From positions 1 through 64,000 of the forward strand of contig NZ_FNNN01000013.1 in the NCBI RefSeq assembly GCF_900106755.1: a stretch of DNA of 64,000 nt, given 5' to 3'. This DNA comes from Bacteroides faecis MAJ27 (GTDB taxonomy: Bacteria; Bacteroidota; Bacteroidia; Bacteroidales; Bacteroidaceae). The position numbers and the translations under genes are program-made. Under the pieces are notes generated by a model. It made no database searches, was not told the origin of the DNA, and was given only the letters and a program-made list of their open reading frames with translations. This document shows positions 45,351-56,784 of this stretch, in pieces (position 1 is the first letter of the stretch; each line of letters opens with the position of its first letter).

Positions 45351-46421
45351 ATGGATAAAGAATTCTCAAATATTCGTATTGTGGACATCGCCAAGATGGC
45401 GGGAGTCTCTGTCGGTACAGTAGACAGGGTAATTCATAATCGTGGACGGGTATCGGAAGAAAACAAGAAGAAAGTGCAGGCCATTCTGGAAATGGTTCAT
45501 TATCAGCCGAACTTGATGGCACGTTCGTTGGCATCTAAAAAACAATACCATTTTGTTGCTATCATTCCTTCGTTCGCTCACGGTGAATATTGGGAGGCTA
45601 TTTCCGAAGGAATTGATAAAGCGGCTTCGGAGATGGAGTCGTATAATATAACTGTAACCAAGCTTTTTTTCGATCAATATAATAATAAAGCTTTTGATGA
45701 TACTGTCCGTAATCTGCTGGACGGAAAAGTGGATGGAGTATTGATTGCTACGCTGTTTGCCGATTCTGTAATTCGTCTTTCTCAGGAGCTCGATAATAAT
45801 GAGATCCCCTATGTGTATGTTGACTCTAATATTAAGGGGCAACATCAGCTTGCATATTTTGGAACGGAATCTTATGATGCCGGAGTGATTGCGGCCAGAT
45901 TATTGACGGACAGACTCTCTTCCTCTTCTGACATTCTGATGGCACGAATTATCCATAGCGGAAAGAATGATTCCAATCAAGGAAAAAACAGGCGTGAAGG
46001 TTTCTGTCATTATCTGAAAGAAATAGGATTTGGTGGGAAGTTACACGAAGTAGAGTTGAAAATCAATGATTCTGTATATAACTTCATTAAACTTGACGAG
46101 CTTTTTGAAGCTAACCCTTCTATAAAAGGTGGTATTATTTTCAATTCAACCTGTTATATCTTGGGAAATTATCTGAAGGCACGGGGGATGAAGTCTGTTA
46201 AGCTGGTCGGCTACGACCTGATCGAAAGGAACACACAACTGCTTTCCGAAGGCGTCATTACCGCATTAGTAGCACAACGCCCCGAACGACAAGGATATGA
46301 TGGCATCAAGTCATTGTGCAATCATCTGTTATTTAAGCAGAATCCCGAAAAAGTGAACCTGATGCCGATTGATATTCTTTTGAAAGAGAATCTGAAATAT
46401 TATCTGAACAATAAATTATAA
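45351..46421 (+). CDS. LacI-family transcriptional regulator
   Basis: 356 residues. N-terminal LacI helix-turn-helix (RIVDIAKMAGVSVGTVDRVIHNRGRVSEENK, residues 9-39) with hinge YQPNLMARSLASKK, then a periplasmic-binding-protein-like effector domain (about 65-330: VAIIPSFAHGEYWEAISEGIDKAA, DGVLIATLFADSV, YFGTESYDAGVIAARLL, KLVGYDLIERN, ITALVAQRPERQGYDGI). It probably responds to a hexuronate intermediate and controls this operon through the palindrome just upstream. The fructuronate reductase gene follows after 22 bases. Confidence 0.9.
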   Translation: MDKEFSNIRIVDIAKMAGVSVGTVDRVIHNRGRVSEENKKKVQAILEMVHYQPNLMARSLASKKQYHFVAIIPSFAHGEYWEAISEGIDKAASEMESYNITVTKLFFDQYNNKAFDDTVRNLLDGKVDGVLIATLFADSVIRLSQELDNNEIPYVYVDSNIKGQHQLAYFGTESYDAGVIAARLLTDRLSSSSDILMARIIHSGKNDSNQGKNRREGFCHYLKEIGFGGKLHEVELKINDSVYNFIKLDELFEANPSIKGGIIFNSTCYILGNYLKARGMKSVKLVGYDLIERNTQLLSEGVITALVAQRPERQGYDGIKSLCNHLLFKQNPEKVNLMPIDILLKENLKYYLNNKL

Positions 46422-46443
46422 ACCATATAAATAAAAAAGAACC

Positions 46444-47256
46444 ATGAACGAATTATTTAACGTAAAAGACAAAGTCGTTGTTATCACCGGTGGAGCCGGA
46501 ATCTTGGGTAAAGGTATTGCTGCATATCTTGCAAAAGAAGGCGCGAAAGTTGTTGTGCTCGATAGAAGCGAAGAGGCTGGTAAAGCATTGGTAGAAAGTA
46601 TCAAGGCAGAAGGCAATGAAGCGATGTTCCTGTACACTGACGTGATGGACAAAGAAGTGCTGGAAGGCAATAAAGTGGAAATAATGAAAGACTATGGACG
46701 TATCGATGTATTGCTGAACGCCGCCGGAGGTAATATGGCAGGTGCAACCATCGCTCCGGACAAAACTTTCTTTGACTTACAGATCGATGCCTTTAAAAAG
46801 GTGGTAGACCTGAACCTGTTTGGTACAGTATTGCCTACAATGGTATTTGCTGAAATCATGGTAGAGCAAAAGAAAGGTTCTATCGTAAACTTCTGTTCAG
46901 AATCTGCTCTTCGTCCGTTGACCCGTGTAGTGGGCTACGGTGCTGCAAAAGCTGCTATCGCTAACTTTACTAAATATATGGCCGGTGAACTGGCTTTGAA
47001 ATTCGGAAATGGTCTGCGCGTAAATGCCATTGCTCCGGGATTCTTCCTGACTGACCAGAACCGTACTTTATTGACGAATCCGGATGGCTCTCTGACCGAT
47101 CGTTCTAAGACAATTCTGGCTCATACTCCATTTAACCGTTTCGGCGAACCGGAAGATCTTTATGGAACTATCCATTACCTGATCAGTGATGCTTCTAACT
47201 TCGTAACAGGCACAGTAGCTGTTATTGATGGCGGTTTCGATGCATTTTCTATCTAA
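46444..47256 (+). CDS. SDR-family D-mannonate oxidoreductase (fructuronate reductase)
   Basis: 270-residue short-chain dehydrogenase. Cofactor motif TGGAGILGKGIAAYLAKEGAK near residue 15, NAAGGNM near 87, catalytic Ser in NFCSESALRP and the Tyr-Lys pair in VVGYGAAKAAI, then NAIAPGFFLTDQNRTLL. In this family and context it interconverts D-fructuronate and D-mannonate with NAD(H). This SDR type replaces the unrelated UxuB of E. coli. It lies between the LacI regulator and mannonate dehydratase genes. Confidence 0.85.
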   Translation: MNELFNVKDKVVVITGGAGILGKGIAAYLAKEGAKVVVLDRSEEAGKALVESIKAEGNEAMFLYTDVMDKEVLEGNKVEIMKDYGRIDVLLNAAGGNMAGATIAPDKTFFDLQIDAFKKVVDLNLFGTVLPTMVFAEIMVEQKKGSIVNFCSESALRPLTRVVGYGAAKAAIANFTKYMAGELALKFGNGLRVNAIAPGFFLTDQNRTLLTNPDGSLTDRSKTILAHTPFNRFGEPEDLYGTIHYLISDASNFVTGTVAVIDGGFDAFSI

Positions 47257-48444
<1,188 letters not shown>

Positions 48445-48472
48445 TCAGGATTTATAATTAGCACTGTATTAT

Positions 48473-48529
48473 AAAGGCACTGCGGCTGTTATTGATTGTA
48501 ATAAGGGCTGTAGTGTCTTTTATTTTGTT
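48473..48529 (+). terminator. Terminator of the hexuronate operon
   Basis: AAAGGCACT (48473-48481) pairs with AGTGTCTTT (48512-48520), with one G-T pair, followed by a T-rich tract to 48529. Confidence 0.7.
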
Positions 48530-48549
48530 TACCTGATATCATTTATAGA

Positions 48550-49092
48550 TTAAAACAGGTTTCCGGTGTGCAGGTCAACTTTAACCTTTTTCGGTTCGGG
48601 AATGATAAGAAGCGCTATCTGTGCACAAGCTTCGGCATCAGCCAGGGCGTGGTGGTGATTGGTCAAATCATATCTGCACCGTGCTGCTACCGTGTGCAAC
48701 TGATGATTGGGAAGTTCTTTCCCAAATACTTTTCGTGAAGTACGGCAGGTACAGTAAAACTTATAATTGGGATAAGTCATCTCGTATAACTCATGAACTG
48801 CTTTGAGGCAGCCTTCATCAAAAGGACTGTTGTGGGCAACAAGTGGCAAACCGTCTATGAGCGGCTTAATTTCAGCCCATACTTCCGGAAAGTCTTCCGC
48901 TTCTTCTGTATCACTGTAAGTCAGTCCATGAACAGCTGTGGTCCATTGAGTATAGTAATTGGGGCGGGGACGGATCAGACGATAGATTTTGTTTATAATT
49001 TTTCCATTCCTTACAATAACAATTCCTACACTACATACACTGGTGCGTTTATCGTTGGCTGTTTCAAAGTCGATAGCTGCGAAGTTTTTCAT
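48550..49092 (-). CDS. DnaQ-like 3'-5' exonuclease (DEDDh)
   Basis: 180 residues. All DEDDh motifs are visible: D8 and E10 in AAIDFETAN, Asp in VAHNSPFDEGCLKAV near residue 98, and the His-Asp pair in HHALADAEACAQIAL near 150. It degrades DNA or RNA from the 3' end. It lies immediately downstream of the tracrRNA on the same strand, next to the cas genes, and a truncated paralogue sits on the other side of the CRISPR array. DnaQ-like enzymes can trim prespacers in other CRISPR systems, so a role in spacer capture is possible but not shown; a general repair exonuclease is the default reading. Confidence 0.88.
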   Translation of the reverse strand: MKNFAAIDFETANDKRTSVCSVGIVIVRNGKIINKIYRLIRPRPNYYTQWTTAVHGLTYSDTEEAEDFPEVWAEIKPLIDGLPLVAHNSPFDEGCLKAVHELYEMTYPNYKFYCTCRTSRKVFGKELPNHQLHTVAARCRYDLTNHHHALADAEACAQIALLIIPEPKKVKVDLHTGNLF

Positions 49093-49100
49093 TATTAACG

Positions 49101-49180
49101 ATAAAAAAGGACGAGTTTCCCCGCCCTAAATGTTTTCACAACGGAATAATCCTTATTGCGATTTGCTTCAAATTAGTTTT
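49101..49180 (-). ncRNA. tracrRNA of the type II-C system
   Basis: Minus-strand RNA of about 75-80 nt between the exonuclease gene and cas9. Its first ~21 nt (49176 down to 49156, CTAATTTGAAGCAAATCGCAA) are an anti-repeat. It pairs with the 5' part of the crRNA-strand repeat over 21 positions with one G-U pair and one bulged U. AATAAGGATTATTCC follows, close to the AAUAAGG nexus of other II-C tracrRNAs. The end is an intrinsic terminator: GGGCGGG pairs with CTCGTCC (49126-49120 with 49115-49109), GAAA loop, then six T (49108-49103). Identification is from sequence logic, not from a covariance model. Confidence 0.88.
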
Positions 49181-49212
49181 GCAAAACTAACTAAATATAT
49201 TTAGAAAACCAA
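49173..49212. promoter_or_regulatory. tracrRNA promoter in an 18-bp palindrome
   Basis: TTAGTTTTGCAAAACTAA (49173-49190) is a perfect palindrome that puts TAGTTTTG, a -7 match, on both strands. The minus copy (49189-49182), with TTGG (49212-49209) 19 bases upstream as -33, would start the tracrRNA at about 49177, right at the anti-repeat. The plus copy could fire towards cas9, but lacks a spaced -33. Confidence 0.6.
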
Positions 49213-49234
49213 TAGTTTTATACAAAAAAAATAG

Positions 49235-49242
49235 TAGCTTTG
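49235..49242 (+). promoter_or_regulatory. -7 box of cas9
   Basis: TAGCTTTG matches TAnnTTTG, 17 bases before the cas9 ATG at 49260, giving a very short leader. The -33 region is only T-rich (TTTTA). Confidence 0.45.
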
Positions 49243-49259
49243 GGAAAAATAATAATACG

Positions 49260-52200
49260 ATGAAAAAAATATTAGGATTAGATTTGGGAACCAATAGTAT
49301 AGGTTGGGCTGTGTTAAATGCTGCAGATGATAACTCTTTAAAATATATAGAAGCAGCTGGCAGTAGAATTATTCCGATGGATGCAGCTATATTAGGTGAT
49401 TTTGATAGAGGTAATTCAATTTCTCAAACGGCAGAGCGAACAAGAATTCGTGGAATGCGTCATTTACGAGAACGATATTTGCTTCGTCGAGCAAGATTAC
49501 ATAGAATTCTGAATTTGTTAGGCTTCTTACCCTTTCATTATGCGCAAGACATAGATCGATATGGTAACTTTTCAGCTGATATGGAACCTAAAATAGCTTG
49601 GTGTAAAAATCTAGAAGGAGAATTAGAGTTTATTTTTATAGAATCATTTAATGAAATGCTGGAAGACTTTAGGAAAAATCAGCCCGAATTAGTCGCAGAT
49701 AATAAGAAAGTACCTTATGATTGGGTGATTTATTATCTTCGTAAAAAGGCATTAGAAAAGAAAATATCTAAAGAAGAATTAGCTTGGATTCTTTTAAACT
49801 TTAATCAAAAGCGTGGATACTATCAATTACGTGGTGAAGATGACGATGAATCTATGAAAACTGCCAAGACACGGCAGTACTTTGATAAGCAAATTATTAA
49901 AAATATAATTGATACTAATCAGACTTATAAAGGGCAAAGAATACTTATTGTTGAGCTACAAAATGGAGATAAAGGTAAAATCTTTAAAAAAGAAATTCCA
50001 GACTGGATAGGGCAAGAAAAAAATATTATCGTTACTGTAGATATTGATAAAGATGGGAATGATAAATATGAGGAATCTGGGAGCTTGTCGTGTCGATTTA
50101 AAATTCCAACAGACGCAGAATGGGAATCCGAGTGGAAACTTATAAAGATGAAAACCCAAAAAGATTTGGATGAATCTAATAAAACAGTTGGTACTTATAT
50201 ATATGATTCGATTTTGCAAAATCCGACGCAGAAAGTACGTGGAAAATTAGTGCGTACAATTGAACGGAAATACTATAAAGCAGAACTTAAGCAAATATTG
50301 GAAAAACAAACCGAATTTCATTCGGAATTGCAGGATAAGGATTTATATATTGAGTGCTTGAACGAATTGTATTCTAATAATGATACCCATCGGAACGCGA
50401 TTACTGACCGAGACTTTGTTTATTTGTTTATGAATGATATATTATTCTATCAGCGTCCACTTAAGAGTAAAAAGTCTTTAATTGATAACTGTCCATATGA
50501 AAGAAATATATATATAGATAAGGAGACGGGAGAGATAAAATATTCACCTATTAAATGTATTGCTAAATCACATCCGTTGTTTCAAGAGTTTCGTTTATGG
50601 AAATTTATATCTAGTATTAGAATTTATCAAAGAGAAAGTGTTGTTGAAGTTGTTGATAAACAGTTAGATTTATTTTCTTCACAATCAACTTCTGTTCAGA
50701 AATTAGTCACAGATGTAGATGTTACTGATAAATTTTTAACATGTGAGAATGATTATGTGGCTCTTTTTGAATGGCTGAATAAGAAGAAGATTATAGATCA
50801 AAAAGAATTTTTGAAATATCGTCCGTTTGGTCTAAAGGGAGATATAGATAATTATCGGTGGAATTATGTGGAAGATAAATCATATCCTTGTAATGAAACA
50901 CATGCAATGATTTTGACTTATTTTGCAAAAGCAGGTATTTCAGAAGATATTCTAACTAAGGAAATGGAAGAAGCGCTATGGCATATTTTGTATTCTGTAG
51001 AAGACAGACAAGAAATTACGAAAGCTTTAAGAACCTTTGCTTCCAAGTATCATTTAAGTGATTCTTTTGTGAAGGTATTTAGCAATATTCCTCCTTTTAA
51101 AAAAGAGTATGGTTCTTATTCTGCTAAAGCGATAAAGAAATTACTTTCTTTAATGCGAATGGGAAAATATTGGAGTGAAGATGCTATTGATGTGAATACA
51201 AGAGAGCGCATAGATAAGATTGTAACGGGTGAATATGATGAGAAAATTAGAGATAGAGTAAGGGAGAAAACTATCCGATTGAATGATATCAGGCATTTCC
51301 GTGCATTACCGGATTGGTTGGCATGCTATGTTGTATACGACCGTCATTCGGAAACTAGAGAAATAACTGAATGGAAATCTCCAGAAGAAATAGATGAATA
51401 TATACGGAATTTTAAACAGCATTCACTAAGAAATCCGATAGTAGAGCAGGTGATCACAGAAACATTGCGTACTGTGCGTGACATCTGGAAACAGGTAGGT
51501 TGTATTGACGAAATTCACGTGGAATTAGGCCGTGAAATGAAGAACCCTGCTGATAAAAGAAAGAGAATTACATCACAGATAATCGAAAATGAGAATGCAA
51601 ATTTACGAGTGAAAGCTTTGCTTACAGAGTTTGTGAATTCTGAGTTTGAGATAGAAAATGTACGCCCTTATTCGTTGAGCCAGCAGGATATTTTACGTAT
51701 TTATGAGGATGGAGTATTAAACAGTGTAGCGGAAGTACCTGGCGATATAGCGGGAATATTGAAAAAGTTCAATGAGAATGATGCAAAGAAGCGTCCTACA
51801 ACAAGTGAAATTCTTCGCTATAAACTATGGCTTGAGCAAAAATATCGTTCGCCTTATACTGGTGAAATGATTCCTCTCAGTAAATTGTTTACATCAGCTT
51901 ACGAGATTGAGCACGTTATTCCACAATCGCGATATTTCGACGATTCTTTTAGTAATAAGGTAATTTGTGAAGCGGAGGTAAATAAACTTAAAGACAATGC
52001 GTTGGGTTATGAGTTTATAAAGAAACATCATGGGGAAAAAGTAGAATTGGGATTTGGTAAGATAGTAGAAATATTTTCAGTTAGTGTATATGAACAATTT
52101 GTGAAGGATAATTATTCGCGAAATCGTGGGAAAATGAAAAAACTATTGATGGATGAAATACCGGAGCAATTTATAGAACGTCAATTGAACGACAGTCGTT

Positions 52201-53840
52201 ATATTAGTAAAGTTGTTAAGACATTATTATCCAATGTTGTTCGTGAAAAGGCGGAGCAGGAAGCTGTTTCGAAGAATGTTATTGTTTGTACAGGAGGTGT
52301 AACTGATCGCTTAAAGAAAGATTGGGGAATAAATGATGTTTGGAATAAAATAGTGTTACCTCGTTTCCTGCGTTTGAATGAGTTGACAAATTCGACTAAT
52401 TTTACAGCGAAAAATGCTGCCGGTAATGAGATTCCTGCGATGCCGCTTGAATTACAAAAAGGATTTAATAAAAAAAGAATAGATCATCGACATCATGCGA
52501 TGGATGCTATTGTGATTGCATGTGCTAATCGTAATATTGTTAATTATTTGAATAATGAATCTGCAAGTAGAAAGGCTAAGATAAGCCGTCATGACTTACA
52601 AGCTATTCTATGTGATAAGGTGAGGACAGATGATAAAGGAAATTATCAATGGAGGGTTAAAAAGCCATGGGATACATTTACACAGGATGTATATGTTGCA
52701 TTGGAAAATATAATTGTTAGTTTTAAACAAAATCTACGTGTTATAAATAAAACGAGTAATTATTATTGGCATTATGAGAACGGAAAGAAAGTTCTAGTAA
52801 AACAAGTAAAAGGTGATAGTTGGGCTATTCGTAAACCAATGCATAAAGACACTGTATTTGGAGAGGTGAATTTGCGTAAAGTGAAATCGGTATCTTTAAA
52901 TGAGGCGCTTAAGAATCCACAGTTTATTGTGGAAAAGGACTTAAAAAGACAATTGTTATCTTTACTTCAACAGAATTTTGATATAAAGAAAATAAAAAAA
53001 TACTTTGAGGAGCATAAAGATATATGGAGTGATATATCTTTGTCTAAGATGAATATATACTATTTTACAAAAGAAACTAAGGACCGGTATTTTGCAACTC
53101 GCAAACCTTTGGATGCAAGTTTTGATAAAAAGAAAATAGAAAGTTGCATCACAGATACTGGAATCCAGCAAATATTACTTCGTCATTTAGAATTAAAAGA
53201 AAATGATCCGGAGCGAGCTTTTTCACCAGATGGCATTGACGAAATGAATCGCAATATTATTCAACTGAATAAAGGTAAAGGTCATCATCCCATAGCTAAA
53301 GTTCGCGTTTATGAAAAGGCTGATAAGTTTGAGGTAGGACAGCGAGGCAACAAATCTTCTAAATTTGTGGAAGCAGCAAAAGGGACAAATTTATTCTTTG
53401 CTGTGTATGAAACTGAATATCCGGATGAAAAAACGAATTCTATTGTACGTAAAAGAAATTATGCAACAATACCTTTGAATATTGCTATTGAAAGACAGAA
53501 AAGAGGATTATCTACAGCTCCAGAAGATGAGAAAGGAAATGTCCCCTCTTTTGTCTTATCACCTAATGATTTAGTTTATCTTCCTACTTCTGAAGATATC
53601 GTGAATGGTCATATTACTCAACCGATAGATAAAAGTAGGATTTATAAAATGGTCTCTTCTTCTGGAAGTCAATGTTTTTTTATAAAGCATAATATAGCTA
53701 ATATAATTGTTGATAAATACGAATTTTCACCTCTTAATAAAATGGAAAGGGCAATCTCCAATGAGATGATTAAGGAGATTTGTATTCCTGTTAAAGTTGA
53801 TAGGTTGGGAAATATTGTCAAATTAGGTAAATCTGAATAG
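49260..53840 (+). CDS. cas9: Cas9, type II-C RNA-guided endonuclease
   Basis: 1526 residues. RuvC-I at the N-terminus (KKILGLDLGTNSIGWAV, D8), arginine-rich bridge helix (about 60-84, RTRIRGMRHLRERYLLRRAR), recognition lobe (about 85-740), RuvC-II (IHVELGREMKNP, E755), HNH (YEIEHVIPQSRYFDDSFSNK, H885), RuvC-III (DHRHHAMDAIVIACA, D1082) and a ~440-residue C-terminal WED/PAM-interacting part. All catalytic residues are present, so it should cleave both strands of a target guided by crRNA and tracrRNA. No csn2 or cas4 is present, hence II-C. It is long for II-C. The gene is visibly AT-richer than its chromosomal neighbours, in keeping with horizontal transfer. The PAM is unknown. Confidence 0.97.
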   Translation: MKKILGLDLGTNSIGWAVLNAADDNSLKYIEAAGSRIIPMDAAILGDFDRGNSISQTAERTRIRGMRHLRERYLLRRARLHRILNLLGFLPFHYAQDIDRYGNFSADMEPKIAWCKNLEGELEFIFIESFNEMLEDFRKNQPELVADNKKVPYDWVIYYLRKKALEKKISKEELAWILLNFNQKRGYYQLRGEDDDESMKTAKTRQYFDKQIIKNIIDTNQTYKGQRILIVELQNGDKGKIFKKEIPDWIGQEKNIIVTVDIDKDGNDKYEESGSLSCRFKIPTDAEWESEWKLIKMKTQKDLDESNKTVGTYIYDSILQNPTQKVRGKLVRTIERKYYKAELKQILEKQTEFHSELQDKDLYIECLNELYSNNDTHRNAITDRDFVYLFMNDILFYQRPLKSKKSLIDNCPYERNIYIDKETGEIKYSPIKCIAKSHPLFQEFRLWKFISSIRIYQRESVVEVVDKQLDLFSSQSTSVQKLVTDVDVTDKFLTCENDYVALFEWLNKKKIIDQKEFLKYRPFGLKGDIDNYRWNYVEDKSYPCNETHAMILTYFAKAGISEDILTKEMEEALWHILYSVEDRQEITKALRTFASKYHLSDSFVKVFSNIPPFKKEYGSYSAKAIKKLLSLMRMGKYWSEDAIDVNTRERIDKIVTGEYDEKIRDRVREKTIRLNDIRHFRALPDWLACYVVYDRHSETREITEWKSPEEIDEYIRNFKQHSLRNPIVEQVITETLRTVRDIWKQVGCIDEIHVELGREMKNPADKRKRITSQIIENENANLRVKALLTEFVNSEFEIENVRPYSLSQQDILRIYEDGVLNSVAEVPGDIAGILKKFNENDAKKRPTTSEILRYKLWLEQKYRSPYTGEMIPLSKLFTSAYEIEHVIPQSRYFDDSFSNKVICEAEVNKLKDNALGYEFIKKHHGEKVELGFGKIVEIFSVSVYEQFVKDNYSRNRGKMKKLLMDEIPEQFIERQLNDSRYISKVVKTLLSNVVREKAEQEAVSKNVIVCTGGVTDRLKKDWGINDVWNKIVLPRFLRLNELTNSTNFTAKNAAGNEIPAMPLELQKGFNKKRIDHRHHAMDAIVIACANRNIVNYLNNESASRKAKISRHDLQAILCDKVRTDDKGNYQWRVKKPWDTFTQDVYVALENIIVSFKQNLRVINKTSNYYWHYENGKKVLVKQVKGDSWAIRKPMHKDTVFGEVNLRKVKSVSLNEALKNPQFIVEKDLKRQLLSLLQQNFDIKKIKKYFEEHKDIWSDISLSKMNIYYFTKETKDRYFATRKPLDASFDKKKIESCITDTGIQQILLRHLELKENDPERAFSPDGIDEMNRNIIQLNKGKGHHPIAKVRVYEKADKFEVGQRGNKSSKFVEAAKGTNLFFAVYETEYPDEKTNSIVRKRNYATIPLNIAIERQKRGLSTAPEDEKGNVPSFVLSPNDLVYLPTSEDIVNGHITQPIDKSRIYKMVSSSGSQCFFIKHNIANIIVDKYEFSPLNKMERAISNEMIKEICIPVKVDRLGNIVKLGKSE

Positions 53841-53887
53841 TGTTAGTTCTTAATTTTGAAATGATCTAAATAGTAAGCTTATATTCA

Positions 53888-54160
53888 ATGGAAGAAAACA
53901 AGAAAGGTGAGATACTTTTATATCAAACAATAGATGGAGTTTCTAAAATAGAAGTGACTGTATATAATGATATAGTATGGTTGCTAGATCAGGTGGCAGA
54001 GCTATTTCAACGTAATAAGTCAACAATATCGCTTCATATTAAAAATATATTTGATTGTGGTGAACTACAGATAGATTCAACTGTTGCAAAATTTGCAACA
54101 GTTCAAAAAGAAGGTTTGTATAAAGTAGCATTTGTTTTAGGTAGAAATTCATTTTATTGA
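53888..54160 (+). pseudogene. Truncated RhuM-family protein in the cas operon
   Basis: 90 residues matching the N-terminus of RhuM (virulence RhuM family, usually ~330 residues): GEILLYQTIDGVSKIEVTVY, then a helix-turn-helix-like VAELFQRNKSTISLHIKNIF and DSTVAKFATVQKEG. The C-terminal majority is missing. It lies between cas9 (47 bases) and cas1 (82 bases) on the same strand. Probably a decayed insertion, though the DNA-binding-like segment is intact and a role as a small regulator cannot be excluded. A -7-like TAATTTTG (53851-53858) lies just upstream. Confidence 0.65.
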
Positions 54161-54242
54161 AAATTAAAAAAAGAGCGAAAAAAAATGAAGATATAGGATA
54201 CGTTATAATTATTATACTATTTAACACCTTAAAACTAATACA

Positions 54243-55507
<1,265 letters not shown>

Positions 55508-55510
55508 AAT

Positions 55511-55541
55511 AAAAAATCCCGTAGAAAAAACGGGATTTTTT
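55511..55541. terminator. Bidirectional terminator between cas2 and the array
   Basis: AAAAAATCCCGT (55511-55522) pairs with ACGGGATTTTTT (55530-55541). Flanking A and T runs make it work in both directions: it ends the cas operon and would also stop crRNA transcripts arriving from the array on the minus strand. Confidence 0.88.
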
Positions 55542-55615
55542 GTTAAATACAGCTTCTTTTTTATTTCCTATATTAGGCTTTAGTATGTTGTGCTACAGTT
55601 AGATATGTAGATTCT

Positions 55616-56784
55616 GCTGTATTCAATGGCTCAAAGATACTAATTTGAAAGCAAATCACAACAATTTCCAGCCGTGCATTGATAAACTGCAGCTGTATTC
55701 AATGGCTCAAAGATACTAATTTGAAAGCAAATCACAACTACAAGCCTGTTCTCCAAGTTTGCTGAAGGCTGTATTCAATGGCTCAAAGATACTAATTTGA
55801 AAGCAAATCACAACCTGTCGACCTGCGGTAGACCTTCTGCATCGCTGTATTCAATGGCTCAAAGATACTAATTTGAAAGCAAATCACAACGGATCTTTCT
55901 TGCGGTGTTGTAGTTGACGTGCTGTATTCAATGGCTCAAAGATACTAATTTGAAAGCAAATCACAACACTACCGCCCTTTTCGCATGTAGTGTTCGTGCT
56001 GTATTCAATGGCTCAAAGATACTAATTTGAAAGCAAATCACAACGGTATTCTGATAGTTTGTATTCGTTCACCCGCTGTATTCAATGGCTCAAAGATACT
56101 AATTTGAAAGCAAATCACAACGTGATTATCTCATTGTCTTGGCTTCCGTCAGCTGTATTCAATGGCTCAAAGATACTAATTTGAAAGCAAATCACAACTC
56201 CTAGACCCTTACTGCACAGTACTATACGCTGTATTCAATGGCTCAAAGATACTAATTTGAAAGCAAATCACAACTTGCTCTTTACGTCATATCTTCTGTT
56301 CAGGCTGTATTCAATGGCTCAAAGATACTAATTTGAAAGCAAATCACAACAAACAACTATGTATTGCGGTACTTTGTTATGCTGTATTCAATGGCTCAAA
56401 GATACTAATTTGAAAGCAAATCACAACATGGCATCATGTACTTACTGGGAGCTGTAAGCTGTATTCAATGGCTCAAAGATACTAATTTGAAAGCAAATCA
56501 CAACGTTGATGAGCTTCGGGGTAAACTTGCAAGGCTGTATTCAATGGCTCAAAGATACTAATTTGAAAGCAAATCACAACGAGAATAGGGATGCTTTTAA
56601 TAAAACAGGAGCTGTATTCAATGGCTCAAAGATACTAATTTGAAAGCAAATCACAACTTATTTCGGCTTCTTTCAATCTAAGCTCAAGCTGTATTCAATG
56701 GCTCAAAGATACTAATTTGAAAGCAAATCACAACTAGCGAAAGCGTGCGAGAAATACGGAATCAGCTGTATTCAATGGCTCAAA
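55616..56784 (-). CRISPR. Type II-C array, 15 intact repeats plus one split
   Basis: Fifteen repeats of 47 bp, identical as far as I can see. The first is at 55616-55662 and the fifteenth at 56688-56734, with spacers of 29-30 bp. A sixteenth repeat begins at 56765 but is cut after 20 bases at 56784 by the IS110-like element; its other half is at 58213-58243. On the minus strand the repeat starts GTTGTGATTTGCTTTC and ends GAATACAGC. That strand is the crRNA strand, because it pairs with the tracrRNA anti-repeat. Each repeat contains a Bacteroides-type promoter match (GTTG, 19 bases, TATCTTTG). The 74 bases between terminator and first repeat (55542-55615) may be the leader. All 15 spacers look different from one another; their targets are unknown. 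Confidence 0.97.

Noticed and set aside
49140..49200. tracrRNA on the plus strand
   Set aside because: The plus strand here has the same sense as the crRNA repeat and cannot pair with it. The terminator with a T run and the AATAAGG segment are on the minus strand.
56451..56457. Extra repeat start inside spacer 11
   Set aside because: The spacer happens to contain GCTGTAA just before the true repeat start at 56458; it does not continue as a repeat.
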